Positions 53,222 to 61,353 of a DNA stretch of 64,000 nt are shown one piece after another. Position 1 is the first letter of the stretch. Each line of letters begins with the position of its first letter. The DNA comes from Sphingomonadaceae bacterium (lineage in GTDB: Bacteria > Pseudomonadota > Alphaproteobacteria > Sphingomonadales > Sphingomonadaceae): contig JACKLA010000002.1 in the NCBI GenBank assembly GCA_024236155.1, positions 384,324 to 448,323 on the forward strand, written 5' to 3'. The translations under genes and the position numbers were made by a program. The notes beneath the pieces were generated by a model. That model was not told the DNA's origin. It saw only the letters and a list, made by a program, of their open reading frames with translations, and made no database searches.

Positions 53222-54769
53222 ATGAGAACAAGATCATCAGAGCTGTTTTGTCCGGCACAGCTCCGGATCGAAGATCCGCCGAGCTCAGATGCCCTATTCA
53301 ACGCCTTCCTCTCCTCTCTGTGGGTCAAGGAGGAAGCGGCCTGTTCGATCCTGTACAGTGCAGCGATCCGTCATTTCCTGCATTGGCTGGATGTGCATGC
53401 CATCCCGGTCAGTACGCTCGGCGATCAAGTCGTCCGACGGTTCGAGAAGCACCGTTGTCGGTGCCACGGATACTCGGCTCAGCAAGCCGCCTATAAGACT
53501 GATCAGGCTGCGCGGGTCCGGCGCTTTGTCCGGTTCCTCGAAGATCAAGGGTATATCGAAGTCGACGATGGGATCGACGATCTCCCCCGTCACCTCACCG
53601 ACTACTCCGATGCAATCGACAGCCTGCAACTCGCCCCTGGAGTGGCACAGGGCTACCGGTCGGAAGCCGAGCATATTGTGGCTTGGCTTCGCATCAAGCG
53701 GCAGTCGTGGGCCGATGTCGATGACGCGATCCTCGACCAGTACGCGGCGCATGGTTGCCGCTGTCCGGTCTGGCGCAAGCGGGGCAAGCTCGTCGCCTCG
53801 GGCGCGAAGCGGCGGCGGCGTGGCGCTCGGCACTTCGTCGAGTTCTTGCGCGGCCGGGGTGTCATCCCTTCAGTCGAACCGGTGTCGGATGACGACCCGC
53901 ACATGGCGGCATATCTGGCATGGCTCAAGCAACACCGCGGCGCGACCGATGAGACGATCCGGCGCTACCGGGCCGATATCAGGCGGCTCATGCCTATGCT
54001 CGGCGACCCTTCACAATGGGATGCAGCCGTCCTCAGGCGTGCGTTTCAACAACGAAGCAAGGAGACGCCGGGTTCTGCATCACTGCTCGTCACGATAATG
54101 AGGAGCTATATTCGGTTCCTGGTCGTGCAGGGTGTTTGCCGTCCAGCTTTGTTGCACGCGATCCCATCAGTGCAACGCTACCGTCTTTCGACGCTGCCCC
54201 GGCACGTCAACCCGGCAACGATCGAGCAGATCATCGGCGCATGTCCGACTGATCGCCCGGTGGAAGTTCGGGACAAGGCCATCATTCTCCTGCTCGCCCG
54301 GCTTGGCCTGCGTGCCGGTGATATTCGGGATATGCACCTCGACGATATCGACTGGCGCTCGGGCCACCTGACGGTCAAGGGCAAGGCGCGTCGGCCTGAT
54401 CGCCTGCCATTGCCTCAGGACGTCGGTGACGCGATCCTGGACTACATTGCCACGGCGCGTCCCAAGACCGCCGATCCGCATCTGTTCGTGCGCGCGCAAG
54501 CCCCGTTCCGTTCGTTCCGCTCATCGGCGGAGATCGCCGGCATCGTTGCACGCACGCATGAGCGCGGCGGGATCGAAGGCGTGCCGACCGGATCGCACAT
54601 TTTCCGGCATTCGCTTGCCACCAACTTGCTGCGCGCGGGCGCAGGGCTGGAGTCCGTTGGAACGATCCTGCGCCACAGCTCGCCCGAGACCACCGCCATC
54701 TACGCCAAGGTCGACCTGCCGATGCTCATGAAGATCGCGCAGCCATGGCCGGGAGAACCGTCATGCTGA
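53222..54769 (+). CDS. RIT tyrosine recombinase A
   Basis: A 515-residue site-specific recombinase. Long N-terminal region with two core-binding-like modules (residues 20-220 and 225-320) precedes the catalytic domain: Arg in RLGLRAGDIRDM, HIFRHS (HxxR), the second His in ILRHSS and the Tyr nucleophile in AIYAKVD. All catalytic residues are present, so it is likely active. It overlaps the second gene by 7 nt. AAGGAA lies 6 nt before the ATG but inside a hairpin. Confidence 0.9.
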   Translation: MRTRSSELFCPAQLRIEDPPSSDALFNAFLSSLWVKEEAACSILYSAAIRHFLHWLDVHAIPVSTLGDQVVRRFEKHRCRCHGYSAQQAAYKTDQAARVRRFVRFLEDQGYIEVDDGIDDLPRHLTDYSDAIDSLQLAPGVAQGYRSEAEHIVAWLRIKRQSWADVDDAILDQYAAHGCRCPVWRKRGKLVASGAKRRRRGARHFVEFLRGRGVIPSVEPVSDDDPHMAAYLAWLKQHRGATDETIRRYRADIRRLMPMLGDPSQWDAAVLRRAFQQRSKETPGSASLLVTIMRSYIRFLVVQGVCRPALLHAIPSVQRYRLSTLPRHVNPATIEQIIGACPTDRPVEVRDKAIILLLARLGLRAGDIRDMHLDDIDWRSGHLTVKGKARRPDRLPLPQDVGDAILDYIATARPKTADPHLFVRAQAPFRSFRSSAEIAGIVARTHERGGIEGVPTGSHIFRHSLATNLLRAGAGLESVGTILRHSSPETTAIYAKVDLPMLMKIAQPWPGEPSC

Positions 54770-55677
54770 ACACGCACATTGCCAGATACGTCTCGCTGTA
54801 TCGCGGCTTGGGGCGGAAGTTCTCGGAACAGGAACGACTGCTGCGCCAATACGCCGCTTTCGCCGAACGCTTCGGTGACCGGCACACCCGAGTGCAGCGC
54901 ATCTACGACTGGTGCCACACGGCAAGCTCGCAGAACGTGGCTCGCCATAGGTACGACGCTGCTCGTAATTTCAGCCTTTTCGCTCACGCCGAGGACCCAG
55001 ACCACGAAGTCCCGCCTGTCGGCGTTTTCGGCCGGGGGAAGCGGCCACGTCCCACTCCGACCATCATCGAACCGGACCAGGTGCGGGCGATCATGGCGGC
55101 GGCATTGAACGTTCCGCCCCATGGCACGATTAGCCCATACACGTACCATTACCTGTTCGGCCTGCTCGCGGCGACAGGTCTCCGGATTTCCGAGGCTCTC
55201 GCCCTACAGTGCGACGATCTGGTCGAGGATGGGCTGGTCGTCCGCAACGGCAAGTTCGGCAAGCAGCGGCTGATCGCCTTGCAGCCATCGACGCGCCAAG
55301 CACTCGAAGCCTACATTGCGATCCGCGCGAAGCACCCGGCCAAGTGTAATGACCTGTTCGTCACTATCCGGGGGCGGGCGCCGCACAAGGTGCGCGCCCA
55401 CGTCGTGTTCGTCAGGTTGGCCCGGCTTCTCGGATATCGTGGAGCAACCGGTACGGCAGGCATGCGACTCCACGATCTGCGACATACGTTCGCTGTTCGC
55501 TCGCTTGAGTCCTGCCCGCGTGACAGGGAGGCCATTGCCCACCACATGGCCGGTCTCAGTGTCTACCTGGGGCACGCGTCGATCGCCAACACGTACTGGT
55601 ATCTCGAAGCCACGCCAGTGCTGCTGCGCGACATTGCGGCTGCAAGCGAGCAACTTTTTCAAGGAGAAGCGGCATGA
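54763..55677 (+). CDS. RIT tyrosine recombinase B
   Basis: A 304-residue recombinase with an N-terminal SAM-like domain and a catalytic domain: Arg in ATGLRISEALAL, HDLRHTFAVR (HxxR), the second His in YLGHASIANTYWYLE and a Tyr near its end. ATG 54763 is preferred because GGGAG stands 7-8 nt upstream; an ATG at 54745 lies within gene A. It overlaps gene C by 4 nt. Confidence 0.9.
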   Translation: MLNTHIARYVSLYRGLGRKFSEQERLLRQYAAFAERFGDRHTRVQRIYDWCHTASSQNVARHRYDAARNFSLFAHAEDPDHEVPPVGVFGRGKRPRPTPTIIEPDQVRAIMAAALNVPPHGTISPYTYHYLFGLLAATGLRISEALALQCDDLVEDGLVVRNGKFGKQRLIALQPSTRQALEAYIAIRAKHPAKCNDLFVTIRGRAPHKVRAHVVFVRLARLLGYRGATGTAGMRLHDLRHTFAVRSLESCPRDREAIAHHMAGLSVYLGHASIANTYWYLEATPVLLRDIAAASEQLFQGEAA

Positions 55678-56678
55678 CGGCGCTTGCTCCCCATCTCTCG
55701 GCATATCTGCGGGAACATCTGCCGCGCGAACGCGCCGTCAGCCCGCACACGGTGAAGACCTATGCCAACTGCTTCGTCCTCCTCGTCCAGTTCGCTGCCG
55801 ATCGGCTGAAGCGCCGACCGACCGATCTAGAGGTTGAGGATCTCGACACAGACATGATCATGGCCTTCCTCGATCATGTCGAGATCGGCCGCGGCAGCTG
55901 CGTGCGGACCCGCAATGGCAGGCTCGCCGCGATCCGATCCTTCTTCCGATACATCGAGTACCGGATTCCAGCCTGCCTCGATCAGGCACTCCGTGTCAGA
56001 GCAATCCCGACCAAGAAGACAGACAAGGCGCTGATCGATTATCTCGACCGGGCCGAGATCAAGGCTTTGCTCGATACACCCGATCCCCGGACACGCCTCG
56101 GCACCCGTGATCGCGCGATGCTGCATCTTACCTATGCTGGCGGACTGAGGGTGTCGGAACTCGTAACGCTGCAACTGGGCGATTTCCCGGACCGCTCCCT
56201 GTCCACCATGCACATCATGGGCAAAGGGCGACGTGAACGGGTCCTGCCGCTGTGGAAGGAGACCCAGATCGCATTGCGCGCATGGCTTGCGATCCGGCCT
56301 CAAGTTGAGGTCACCGAGATATTCCTCAATGCCAACGGGCAGCCGATGACCCGCGACGGATTTGCGTTCCGATTGGCCGAGCACGTCAAGACGGCAGCGA
56401 CGAAGCAGCCGTCGATCCTTGGGAAGCGCGTCACACCCCACGTGCTTCGTCATTCTTGCGCGATGCACACGCTCGCGGCGACGGGGGACATTCGCAAGGT
56501 CGCATTATGGCTCGGCCACGCCAGTATCCAGAGCACCGAGACCTACTTGCGCGCCGATCCCGAAGAGAAGCTGCAGATTCTCGCAGCCCACGGTGCCCCT
56601 GCGATCAAGCCGGGGCGCTTCAAGCCGCCTTCCGACGCCTTGATCACAATGCTCACTGACGTTCGAAGGCGGGCCTGA
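55674..56678 (+). CDS. RIT tyrosine recombinase C
   Basis: A 334-residue XerC/D-like recombinase with Arg in YAGGLRVSELVTL, HVLRHSCAMH (HxxR), WLGHASIQSTETYLRAD carrying the second His and the Tyr nucleophile. It is the last of three recombinases that work together in RIT elements. The stop is 49 nt before the ATG in the right repeat. Confidence 0.9.
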   Translation: MTALAPHLSAYLREHLPRERAVSPHTVKTYANCFVLLVQFAADRLKRRPTDLEVEDLDTDMIMAFLDHVEIGRGSCVRTRNGRLAAIRSFFRYIEYRIPACLDQALRVRAIPTKKTDKALIDYLDRAEIKALLDTPDPRTRLGTRDRAMLHLTYAGGLRVSELVTLQLGDFPDRSLSTMHIMGKGRRERVLPLWKETQIALRAWLAIRPQVEVTEIFLNANGQPMTRDGFAFRLAEHVKTAATKQPSILGKRVTPHVLRHSCAMHTLAATGDIRKVALWLGHASIQSTETYLRADPEEKLQILAAHGAPAIKPGRFKPPSDALITMLTDVRRRA

Positions 56679-56711
56679 CCCGTCTCCGAACACTCTCTCT
56701 AACCCTCATAA

Positions 56712-56793
56712 TATCTGGAGTGAAATCATGGAAAACCGAAGGAAACCTGCGCCTCGCGCCGCCACGCTCGACATAAACTGCGACTGCAAAGAA
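56712..56793. repeat. Right terminal inverted repeat of the RIT element
   Basis: 82 bp, inverted copy of 53100-53181. TGGAG at 56715-56720 region and ATG 56728 within it provide a translation start reading out of the element in the helicase frame. Confidence 0.92.
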
Positions 56794-58572
56794 TACGTGG
56801 TCGATTACCTCACCAAAAGCTTCCCGGTTCGGTTGATGGCCGTGTTTACGGACGAGAATGGCAATGCCCGGTCCGAACCGATGAGTGATGATAACGGTGC
56901 CCCTGTTCTCTGTCGTTCGGCGCTTGCCGCGCGCGATAGCATGATCGAGAAGCTCTGTGCCTTGCCGCCGATCGCGACGGCGCTCGATGCGATCATCGAA
57001 CGGTTCGGTGTCGATCAGGTCGCCGAAGTCACCGGCCGTACCCGCCGCCTGATCGTCGGGCGCGATGGACGCCAGGTGCTCCAGTCGCGCTCTCCGCGCG
57101 CCAATGTCGCCGAGACGCGAGATTTTATGGACGGGACCAAACGAATTCTGGTTTTCTCCGATGCCGGTGGCACCGGCCGCAGTTATCATGCCGACCTTGC
57201 GGCAAAGAACCAGATGCGCCGGGTCCACTTCCTGCTTGAGCCGGGCTGGCGGGCCGATGCCGCAATTCAGGGCCTTGGCCGTACCAACCGCACCAATCAG
57301 GCGTCGGCCCCGCTGTTCCGCCCGGTGACCACCGACGTGCGTGGCGAACGTCGGTTTATATCGACCATTGCACGTCGGCTCGACAGTCTTGGGGCACTGA
57401 CCCGAGGGCAGCGCCAGACTGGTGGGCAGAACCTCTTCGATCCTGCCGACAATCTCGAGAGCACCTACGCCAAGGAGGCGCTTCATCGCTGGTTCGGCCT
57501 GTTGTTCGCAGGCAAGCTGGAAGCCGTTACGCTTTCTCGGTTTGAGGAATTGAGCGGGCTCAGGGTCGAAGGGCCCGACGGCGGGATGGTCGATGACCTG
57601 CCAACAATCCAGCGCTGGCTCAATCGCATCCTCGCGTTGCCGATTGCTTTGCAGAACGGCATATTTGACGAGTTTCTCGGCCTCGTCGAAGCGCGGATCG
57701 ATGCAGCACGCCAGGCCGGCACGCTCGACATTGGGGTCGAGACCATTGCGGTGGAGCATTACGAGGTGCTGACCGACACTCTACTGCGCACCGATGCGCT
57801 GTCGGGCGCGACTACGCATCTCCTGGAACTCGAGATCGCCCGCGCGCTCAAGCCTTTGCGTCTCGAACGGCTCGAGGAACTCTACGGCTTTTCAGGTGCG
57901 CGTCAGCAACTTCTGCGTAATGCGCGCTCAGGCCGGATCGGGCTGCTTGTCCCGGCGCGTAGTCTGCTCACCGACGAAGGTATGCGTGTGGCCCGCTTCG
58001 AGCTTGTCCGTCCCTTGAAGCATGGGCACATCACCGCCGATCAACTCGAGGAGAGCAACTGGGAAACAGTGGATCCAACCGAATTTCAGCGCCTGTGGCA
58101 GGCGGAGGTCGATGACGCCGCATCAAATCACAAGCGGGAGCGACTGCATCTTGCAACCGGCCTGCTGCTTCCGGTGTGGGACAAACTCCCTTCTGACTAT
58201 GTTCGCGTCAGCCGGATTTCGGCGCGAGACGGACGCTCGCTGTTAGGTCGGGAGGTTCCGCTTCATTGCGTGCCCGAACTGTGCCAAGCGCTTGGGCTCG
58301 AAGACGAACATGTCTTTTCGGCAGAGCAAATCGTCGATGCGGTGCTCGGGACAGGGCGACCGATGCAAATCAAAAGCCGCGAAGCGCTTACGCTCAAGCG
58401 CAGCCTCGTGAATGGCGCGCAGCGGCTCGAACTGGCTGGTTGGTCGGCGTCGCGCCTCGACTGGTACAAGGCACATGGGTGCTTCACCGAGATCATACGC
58501 TATCAGACGCGACTTTTCGTCCCGACGACGAACGCTGTGGCGGTCTTGGCGCGGCTTGCAGGCCAAATTTGA
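56728..58572 (+). CDS. Methyltransferase-helicase, C-terminal half, restarted in the RIT repeat
   Basis: A 614-residue product whose first 22 codons (MENRRKPAP...) come from the RIT terminal repeat; host sequence resumes at about EYVVDYLTKSFPVRLM. It contains the second helicase lobe: ILVFSDAGGTGRSYHAD near residue 140-155 and the arginine-finger motif QGLGRTNRTN at 181-190, then a large C-terminal region. GGAG stands 8 nt before ATG 56728, so the fragment can be translated. Whether the two halves reassemble is unknown. Confidence 0.8.
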   Translation: MENRRKPAPRAATLDINCDCKEYVVDYLTKSFPVRLMAVFTDENGNARSEPMSDDNGAPVLCRSALAARDSMIEKLCALPPIATALDAIIERFGVDQVAEVTGRTRRLIVGRDGRQVLQSRSPRANVAETRDFMDGTKRILVFSDAGGTGRSYHADLAAKNQMRRVHFLLEPGWRADAAIQGLGRTNRTNQASAPLFRPVTTDVRGERRFISTIARRLDSLGALTRGQRQTGGQNLFDPADNLESTYAKEALHRWFGLLFAGKLEAVTLSRFEELSGLRVEGPDGGMVDDLPTIQRWLNRILALPIALQNGIFDEFLGLVEARIDAARQAGTLDIGVETIAVEHYEVLTDTLLRTDALSGATTHLLELEIARALKPLRLERLEELYGFSGARQQLLRNARSGRIGLLVPARSLLTDEGMRVARFELVRPLKHGHITADQLEESNWETVDPTEFQRLWQAEVDDAASNHKRERLHLATGLLLPVWDKLPSDYVRVSRISARDGRSLLGREVPLHCVPELCQALGLEDEHVFSAEQIVDAVLGTGRPMQIKSREALTLKRSLVNGAQRLELAGWSASRLDWYKAHGCFTEIIRYQTRLFVPTTNAVAVLARLAGQI

Positions 58573-58578
58573 CGGATC

Positions 58579-58614
58579 TTGCCAAATGGCATTAAAGATG
58601 CTATATGCTGCCAT
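58579..58614 (+). promoter_or_regulatory. Promoter and probable operator of the toxin-antitoxin pair
   Basis: TTGCCA at 58579-58584 and TATATG at 58602-58607 with a 17-nt spacer. An inverted repeat ATGGCA (58586-58591) / TGCCAT (58609-58614) brackets the -10 box, which fits autoregulation by the antitoxin. GGAG at 58617-58620 is the ribosome site. Confidence 0.65.
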
Positions 58615-58627
58615 ATGGAGAATAGTC

Positions 58628-59041
58628 ATGTTGGCTTTGCAACCCATTGATACCGTCCCCCACGCCTTCCGGCCCGATCCTGTAACCCAAGAGGAAGCAG
58701 CGGCGATGTTCCGCGCCGTGCTGAACCTGTTTGGGAAATGGGAACTAACTGACGAACAGGCAGCGACTTTGCTCGACATGCCGGTTCGCTCCTATCGGCG
58801 GTGGAAGGCTGAGGGTGCGGGCCGTGTCTCGCGCGATGGCGCGGCGCGCCTTTCCAACCTGATGGGTATCCACAAGGCGCTGAGGATCATCTTTTCAGAA
58901 GCCCAGCGTGGCTACGCCTGGATCAAGGCAGGTAACGCCGCCTTTGCCGGAGCGAGTGCGCTCGACGTCATGCTTGGCGGCGAGCTGACTGATATCATGC
59001 GGGTGCGTCGCTATCTTGATGCCGAACGTGGTGCCTGGTGA
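58628..59041 (+). CDS. Xre/MbcA/ParS-type antitoxin
   Basis: A 137-residue antitoxin with a DNA-binding HTH-like middle part (LTDEQAATLLDMPVRSYRRWKAEGAGRVSRDGAARLSNLMGIHKALR) and the C-terminal MbcA/ParS toxin-binding region (GYAWIKAGNAAFAGASALDVMLGGELTDIMRVRRYLDAERG). It neutralises the RES toxin and likely represses its own promoter. Start ATG 58628 gives the family length; the frame opens further upstream. The stop overlaps the toxin GTG by 4 nt. Confidence 0.9.
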   Translation: MLALQPIDTVPHAFRPDPVTQEEAAAMFRAVLNLFGKWELTDEQAATLLDMPVRSYRRWKAEGAGRVSRDGAARLSNLMGIHKALRIIFSEAQRGYAWIKAGNAAFAGASALDVMLGGELTDIMRVRRYLDAERGAW

Positions 59042-59757
59042 TTGATCCCAAGGCAATTCCGGTTGCCCAGGTCGAGTGGAAAGGTGCTGTACGGATTATC
59101 CGCAGTGCCTTTCCACCGATCGACCTGTTCGAAGATATCGCAGACCCCGCAGATTGGCCGCTGCTGATCTCTGCCGAGCAAAAAACCAATCCTCGCATCA
59201 TGGCGACGATCGGCAATCTCGATCTGGTACCTGCAGACCGTCGGGTAGGGGGCAACGGCGCATCCTATCTGATGGCCCCGTTCACGCATGTCAGCACTGA
59301 CCGACCAAGTCGCTTCACCGATGGGACCTACGGCGTCCTATACGCGGGCAATGCATTTGAAACTGCGCTGTTCGAGACAATCCATCATCATGCCCGCTTC
59401 ATGGCTCGCACTGTAGAAGCGCCAGGCTGGACCTCACAGTTCCGTGAGATCATCCTTTCGGTAAGCGCCGATCTTCACGATCTCAGGAGCCTTGCCGCAG
59501 GCGATCCCGCGCTTGATCCCGACAACTATGCTGCATCGCAAGCCCTCGCTGTTGCGCTCAAAGGGGGCGGGGCCGAAGGTCTTGTCTATCCGAGCATCCG
59601 GCATCCAGGTGGTGAATGTGTCGGCTTGTTCTACCCGGATTGTGCATCCGACCCCACTCAGGGACGTCACCTCGACTACCACTGGGACGGAATGGTTGTC
59701 GATCTGGTTCGAGATGCGGGTACAGGGGCGGTGTTTCGGGTGGTTGATGCTGCGTAG
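59038..59757 (+). CDS. RES-domain toxin (NAD+ phosphorylase family)
   Basis: A 239-residue RES toxin. Family members degrade NAD+ and stop growth. The conserved Arg (VRIIRSAFP), Tyr and Glu (TYGVLYAGNAFETALFET) and Ser (VYPSIRHPGGECVGLFYPD) of the RES fold are present, so it should be active. It starts with GTG 59038 inside the antitoxin stop. With its antitoxin it forms a stabilisation or defence module of the island. Confidence 0.9.
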   Translation: MIDPKAIPVAQVEWKGAVRIIRSAFPPIDLFEDIADPADWPLLISAEQKTNPRIMATIGNLDLVPADRRVGGNGASYLMAPFTHVSTDRPSRFTDGTYGVLYAGNAFETALFETIHHHARFMARTVEAPGWTSQFREIILSVSADLHDLRSLAAGDPALDPDNYAASQALAVALKGGGAEGLVYPSIRHPGGECVGLFYPDCASDPTQGRHLDYHWDGMVVDLVRDAGTGAVFRVVDAA

Positions 59758-59946
59758 ACTGAAGATCCAACGTCCGGCTGCCGACTTCCCTAAAGCAGAC
59801 ATCGGAGTATTGGATTCGGAACGGTCGCGATTGCGGACACTCGGGAACGTCTCCTTTCGGAGGCGCCTGTCAGGGTAGCGGAGGACTATCACGCGCCCTG
59901 GCTCCGGTCGGTCGCCGGCGTGATGCGGCAACGTGGGCGAGAGGCG

Positions 59947-61353
59947 TTACATGTAGAAGCTGTAGCTAACCTGGGGCTTCTCGGTAGGGCTGACGTATTT
60001 CATGATGTCCCCAATCTTCCGAGCGCATTCAAGCGTGATGGGCAGGCGCCCGTCCATCTGTGTGTTGTTCCAGTTCATCTTGGTCAGGCCAAGTATCTCT
60101 TGGCATAGGCTCTCGAGGGATGAATCTTGTTCGTAGACCGTGATCTTGAGGGGCTTGGGAACGTAAGCGCCCGGATACGTTTTATAGAAATCCACAGTGC
60201 CGCGCGTGTATAGCAGCCCTTCAGTTTCGCTAATGGCGAGCATGGTGCCGCGCTTTGGCGGATAGTCGCCGTCACCGAACAGGCGGATGTCGGTGTCGGT
60301 GATGGCTACGAAATCCTTAGCGCGAATACTTTTTTCATCGAGGGCGCGCAGGAAGCCCTTTTGTTCGCTGTCGCGGAAGTGGCTGGATTTGTGGATAACG
60401 ATTCGGGCCGGCATGTGCTGTAGGGCGCGGTCGTATTCGTCCAACGCGTCGCGCAAGAGTTCGTACGCCTGATCCTCGCTGAGGTAAGGGTGTCGGTTCT
60501 TCTTGTCGATGGAAACCGGGGTTCCGCGTAGGATTATGCCGTGGCCGAACTCATCGAATACCTGCGCGAGGCTGGACGAGACAGTTTCACCATCGCGGCT
60601 TTTGTAGAAGCCGATCCCAATGTAGCAAGAGCGCAGCTTGGCCGTGTCCTCAACGAGCCTCCACGGGATGGTGCGGTTGCCCTTGTAGTAGAGTGCAGTG
60701 CAGAAGTTCCATGCCTTGGTGGCCGGATCCTGCTGCTCCCCGGCCTGCTTGGTGATGAGGATGGTCTTTTCGCGCACGAGCTGCAGCGGCGTCCCGAGAT
60801 GCATGCACTTTGCTTTGAGGATTCGGCGGAAATTGTGTTCCAGCTCGCTCTCCCCGTTTTCATCCCCCTTGAGAGAGGTGACGGAGTCGAACATTTCGTT
60901 CGGCATGACGCAGACTATGACATCAACAGACCTGTTCTCGGCCAGGAAGCGGATTTGCTCGTAGTAAAGCTCGACCGCACGCTCGACACGATCGGGGCGT
61001 GACGGAAGCTTCAAGATAGCAGTGATCTCGGATTTCTGCAGAGTGCGTGTGTACTGGGGAGAGTTGATGAGGCGGGTCAGGAAGCCGTAGCTTTGGTTGA
61101 TGCCGCCGAAACCCCGGAAAAGATTAAGCAGCTTCGATTCCTTTTTGCGCTCGATGCCGCTGCGGCATTGAGCGAGCCATTCGTCGAGCAGATCGACCCC
61201 TTCGCCGCGACCGACGACGCCAATGCGCAGTTCCGTGCGGCGCAGCTCGTCGCGCTTGTCGTACACCCCCATGTGCTCGATGCCGGTTCGCGGGCAAACG
61301 TGGGTGCCGGTGCCGAATTCGAGCAGCGGCTCGGTGAGGGTGGTGAGCTTCAA
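59947..61353 (-). CDS. Short prokaryotic Argonaute (MID-PIWI), probably nuclease-inactive
   Basis: A 468-residue protein with a MID domain (about 140-235, QLVREKTILI and ATKAWNFCTALYYKGNRTIPW) and a PIWI domain (about 240-460). The RIVIHKSSHF block (317-326) and the C-terminal TKMNWNNTQMDGRLPITLECARKI (424-447) are typical of short pAgos. The first catalytic aspartate, normally in IGID, reads G248 in YIGIGFY, so slicing is not expected. There is no PAZ or N domain. Its ATG overlaps the stop of the APAZ partner by 4 nt; such proteins use a guide to sense invading nucleic acid and switch on the partner. Confidence 0.9.
   Translation of the reverse strand: MKLTTLTEPLLEFGTGTHVCPRTGIEHMGVYDKRDELRRTELRIGVVGRGEGVDLLDEWLAQCRSGIERKKESKLLNLFRGFGGINQSYGFLTRLINSPQYTRTLQKSEITAILKLPSRPDRVERAVELYYEQIRFLAENRSVDVIVCVMPNEMFDSVTSLKGDENGESELEHNFRRILKAKCMHLGTPLQLVREKTILITKQAGEQQDPATKAWNFCTALYYKGNRTIPWRLVEDTAKLRSCYIGIGFYKSRDGETVSSSLAQVFDEFGHGIILRGTPVSIDKKNRHPYLSEDQAYELLRDALDEYDRALQHMPARIVIHKSSHFRDSEQKGFLRALDEKSIRAKDFVAITDTDIRLFGDGDYPPKRGTMLAISETEGLLYTRGTVDFYKTYPGAYVPKPLKITVYEQDSSLESLCQEILGLTKMNWNNTQMDGRLPITLECARKIGDIMKYVSPTEKPQVSYSFYM

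Larger units (their letters stand above)
53100..56793. mobile_element. RIT (recombinase-in-trio) element
   Basis: Three overlapping tyrosine recombinase genes in one direction are enclosed by 82-bp terminal inverted repeats (79 of 82 positions match). The element splits the methyltransferase-helicase gene; GAATATGTG at 53065-53073 on the left and GAATACGTG at 56791-56799 on the right could be the remains of a target duplication or a match already present. About 26 bp outside the left repeat, including a palindrome, has no counterpart on the right. Confidence 0.88.

Noticed and set aside
53222..56678. Taking the three recombinases as an integron integrase or a Tn554-type transposon
   Set aside because: Three tyrosine recombinases of this size, overlapping and enclosed by long terminal inverted repeats, match RIT elements. 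Tn554 has two recombinases plus a small tnpC and no terminal repeats, and no attC sites are present.
59758..59946. Small genes between the RES toxin and the Argonaute
   Set aside because: The short frames here lack ribosome sites and look like extensions of shadows; nothing convincing.
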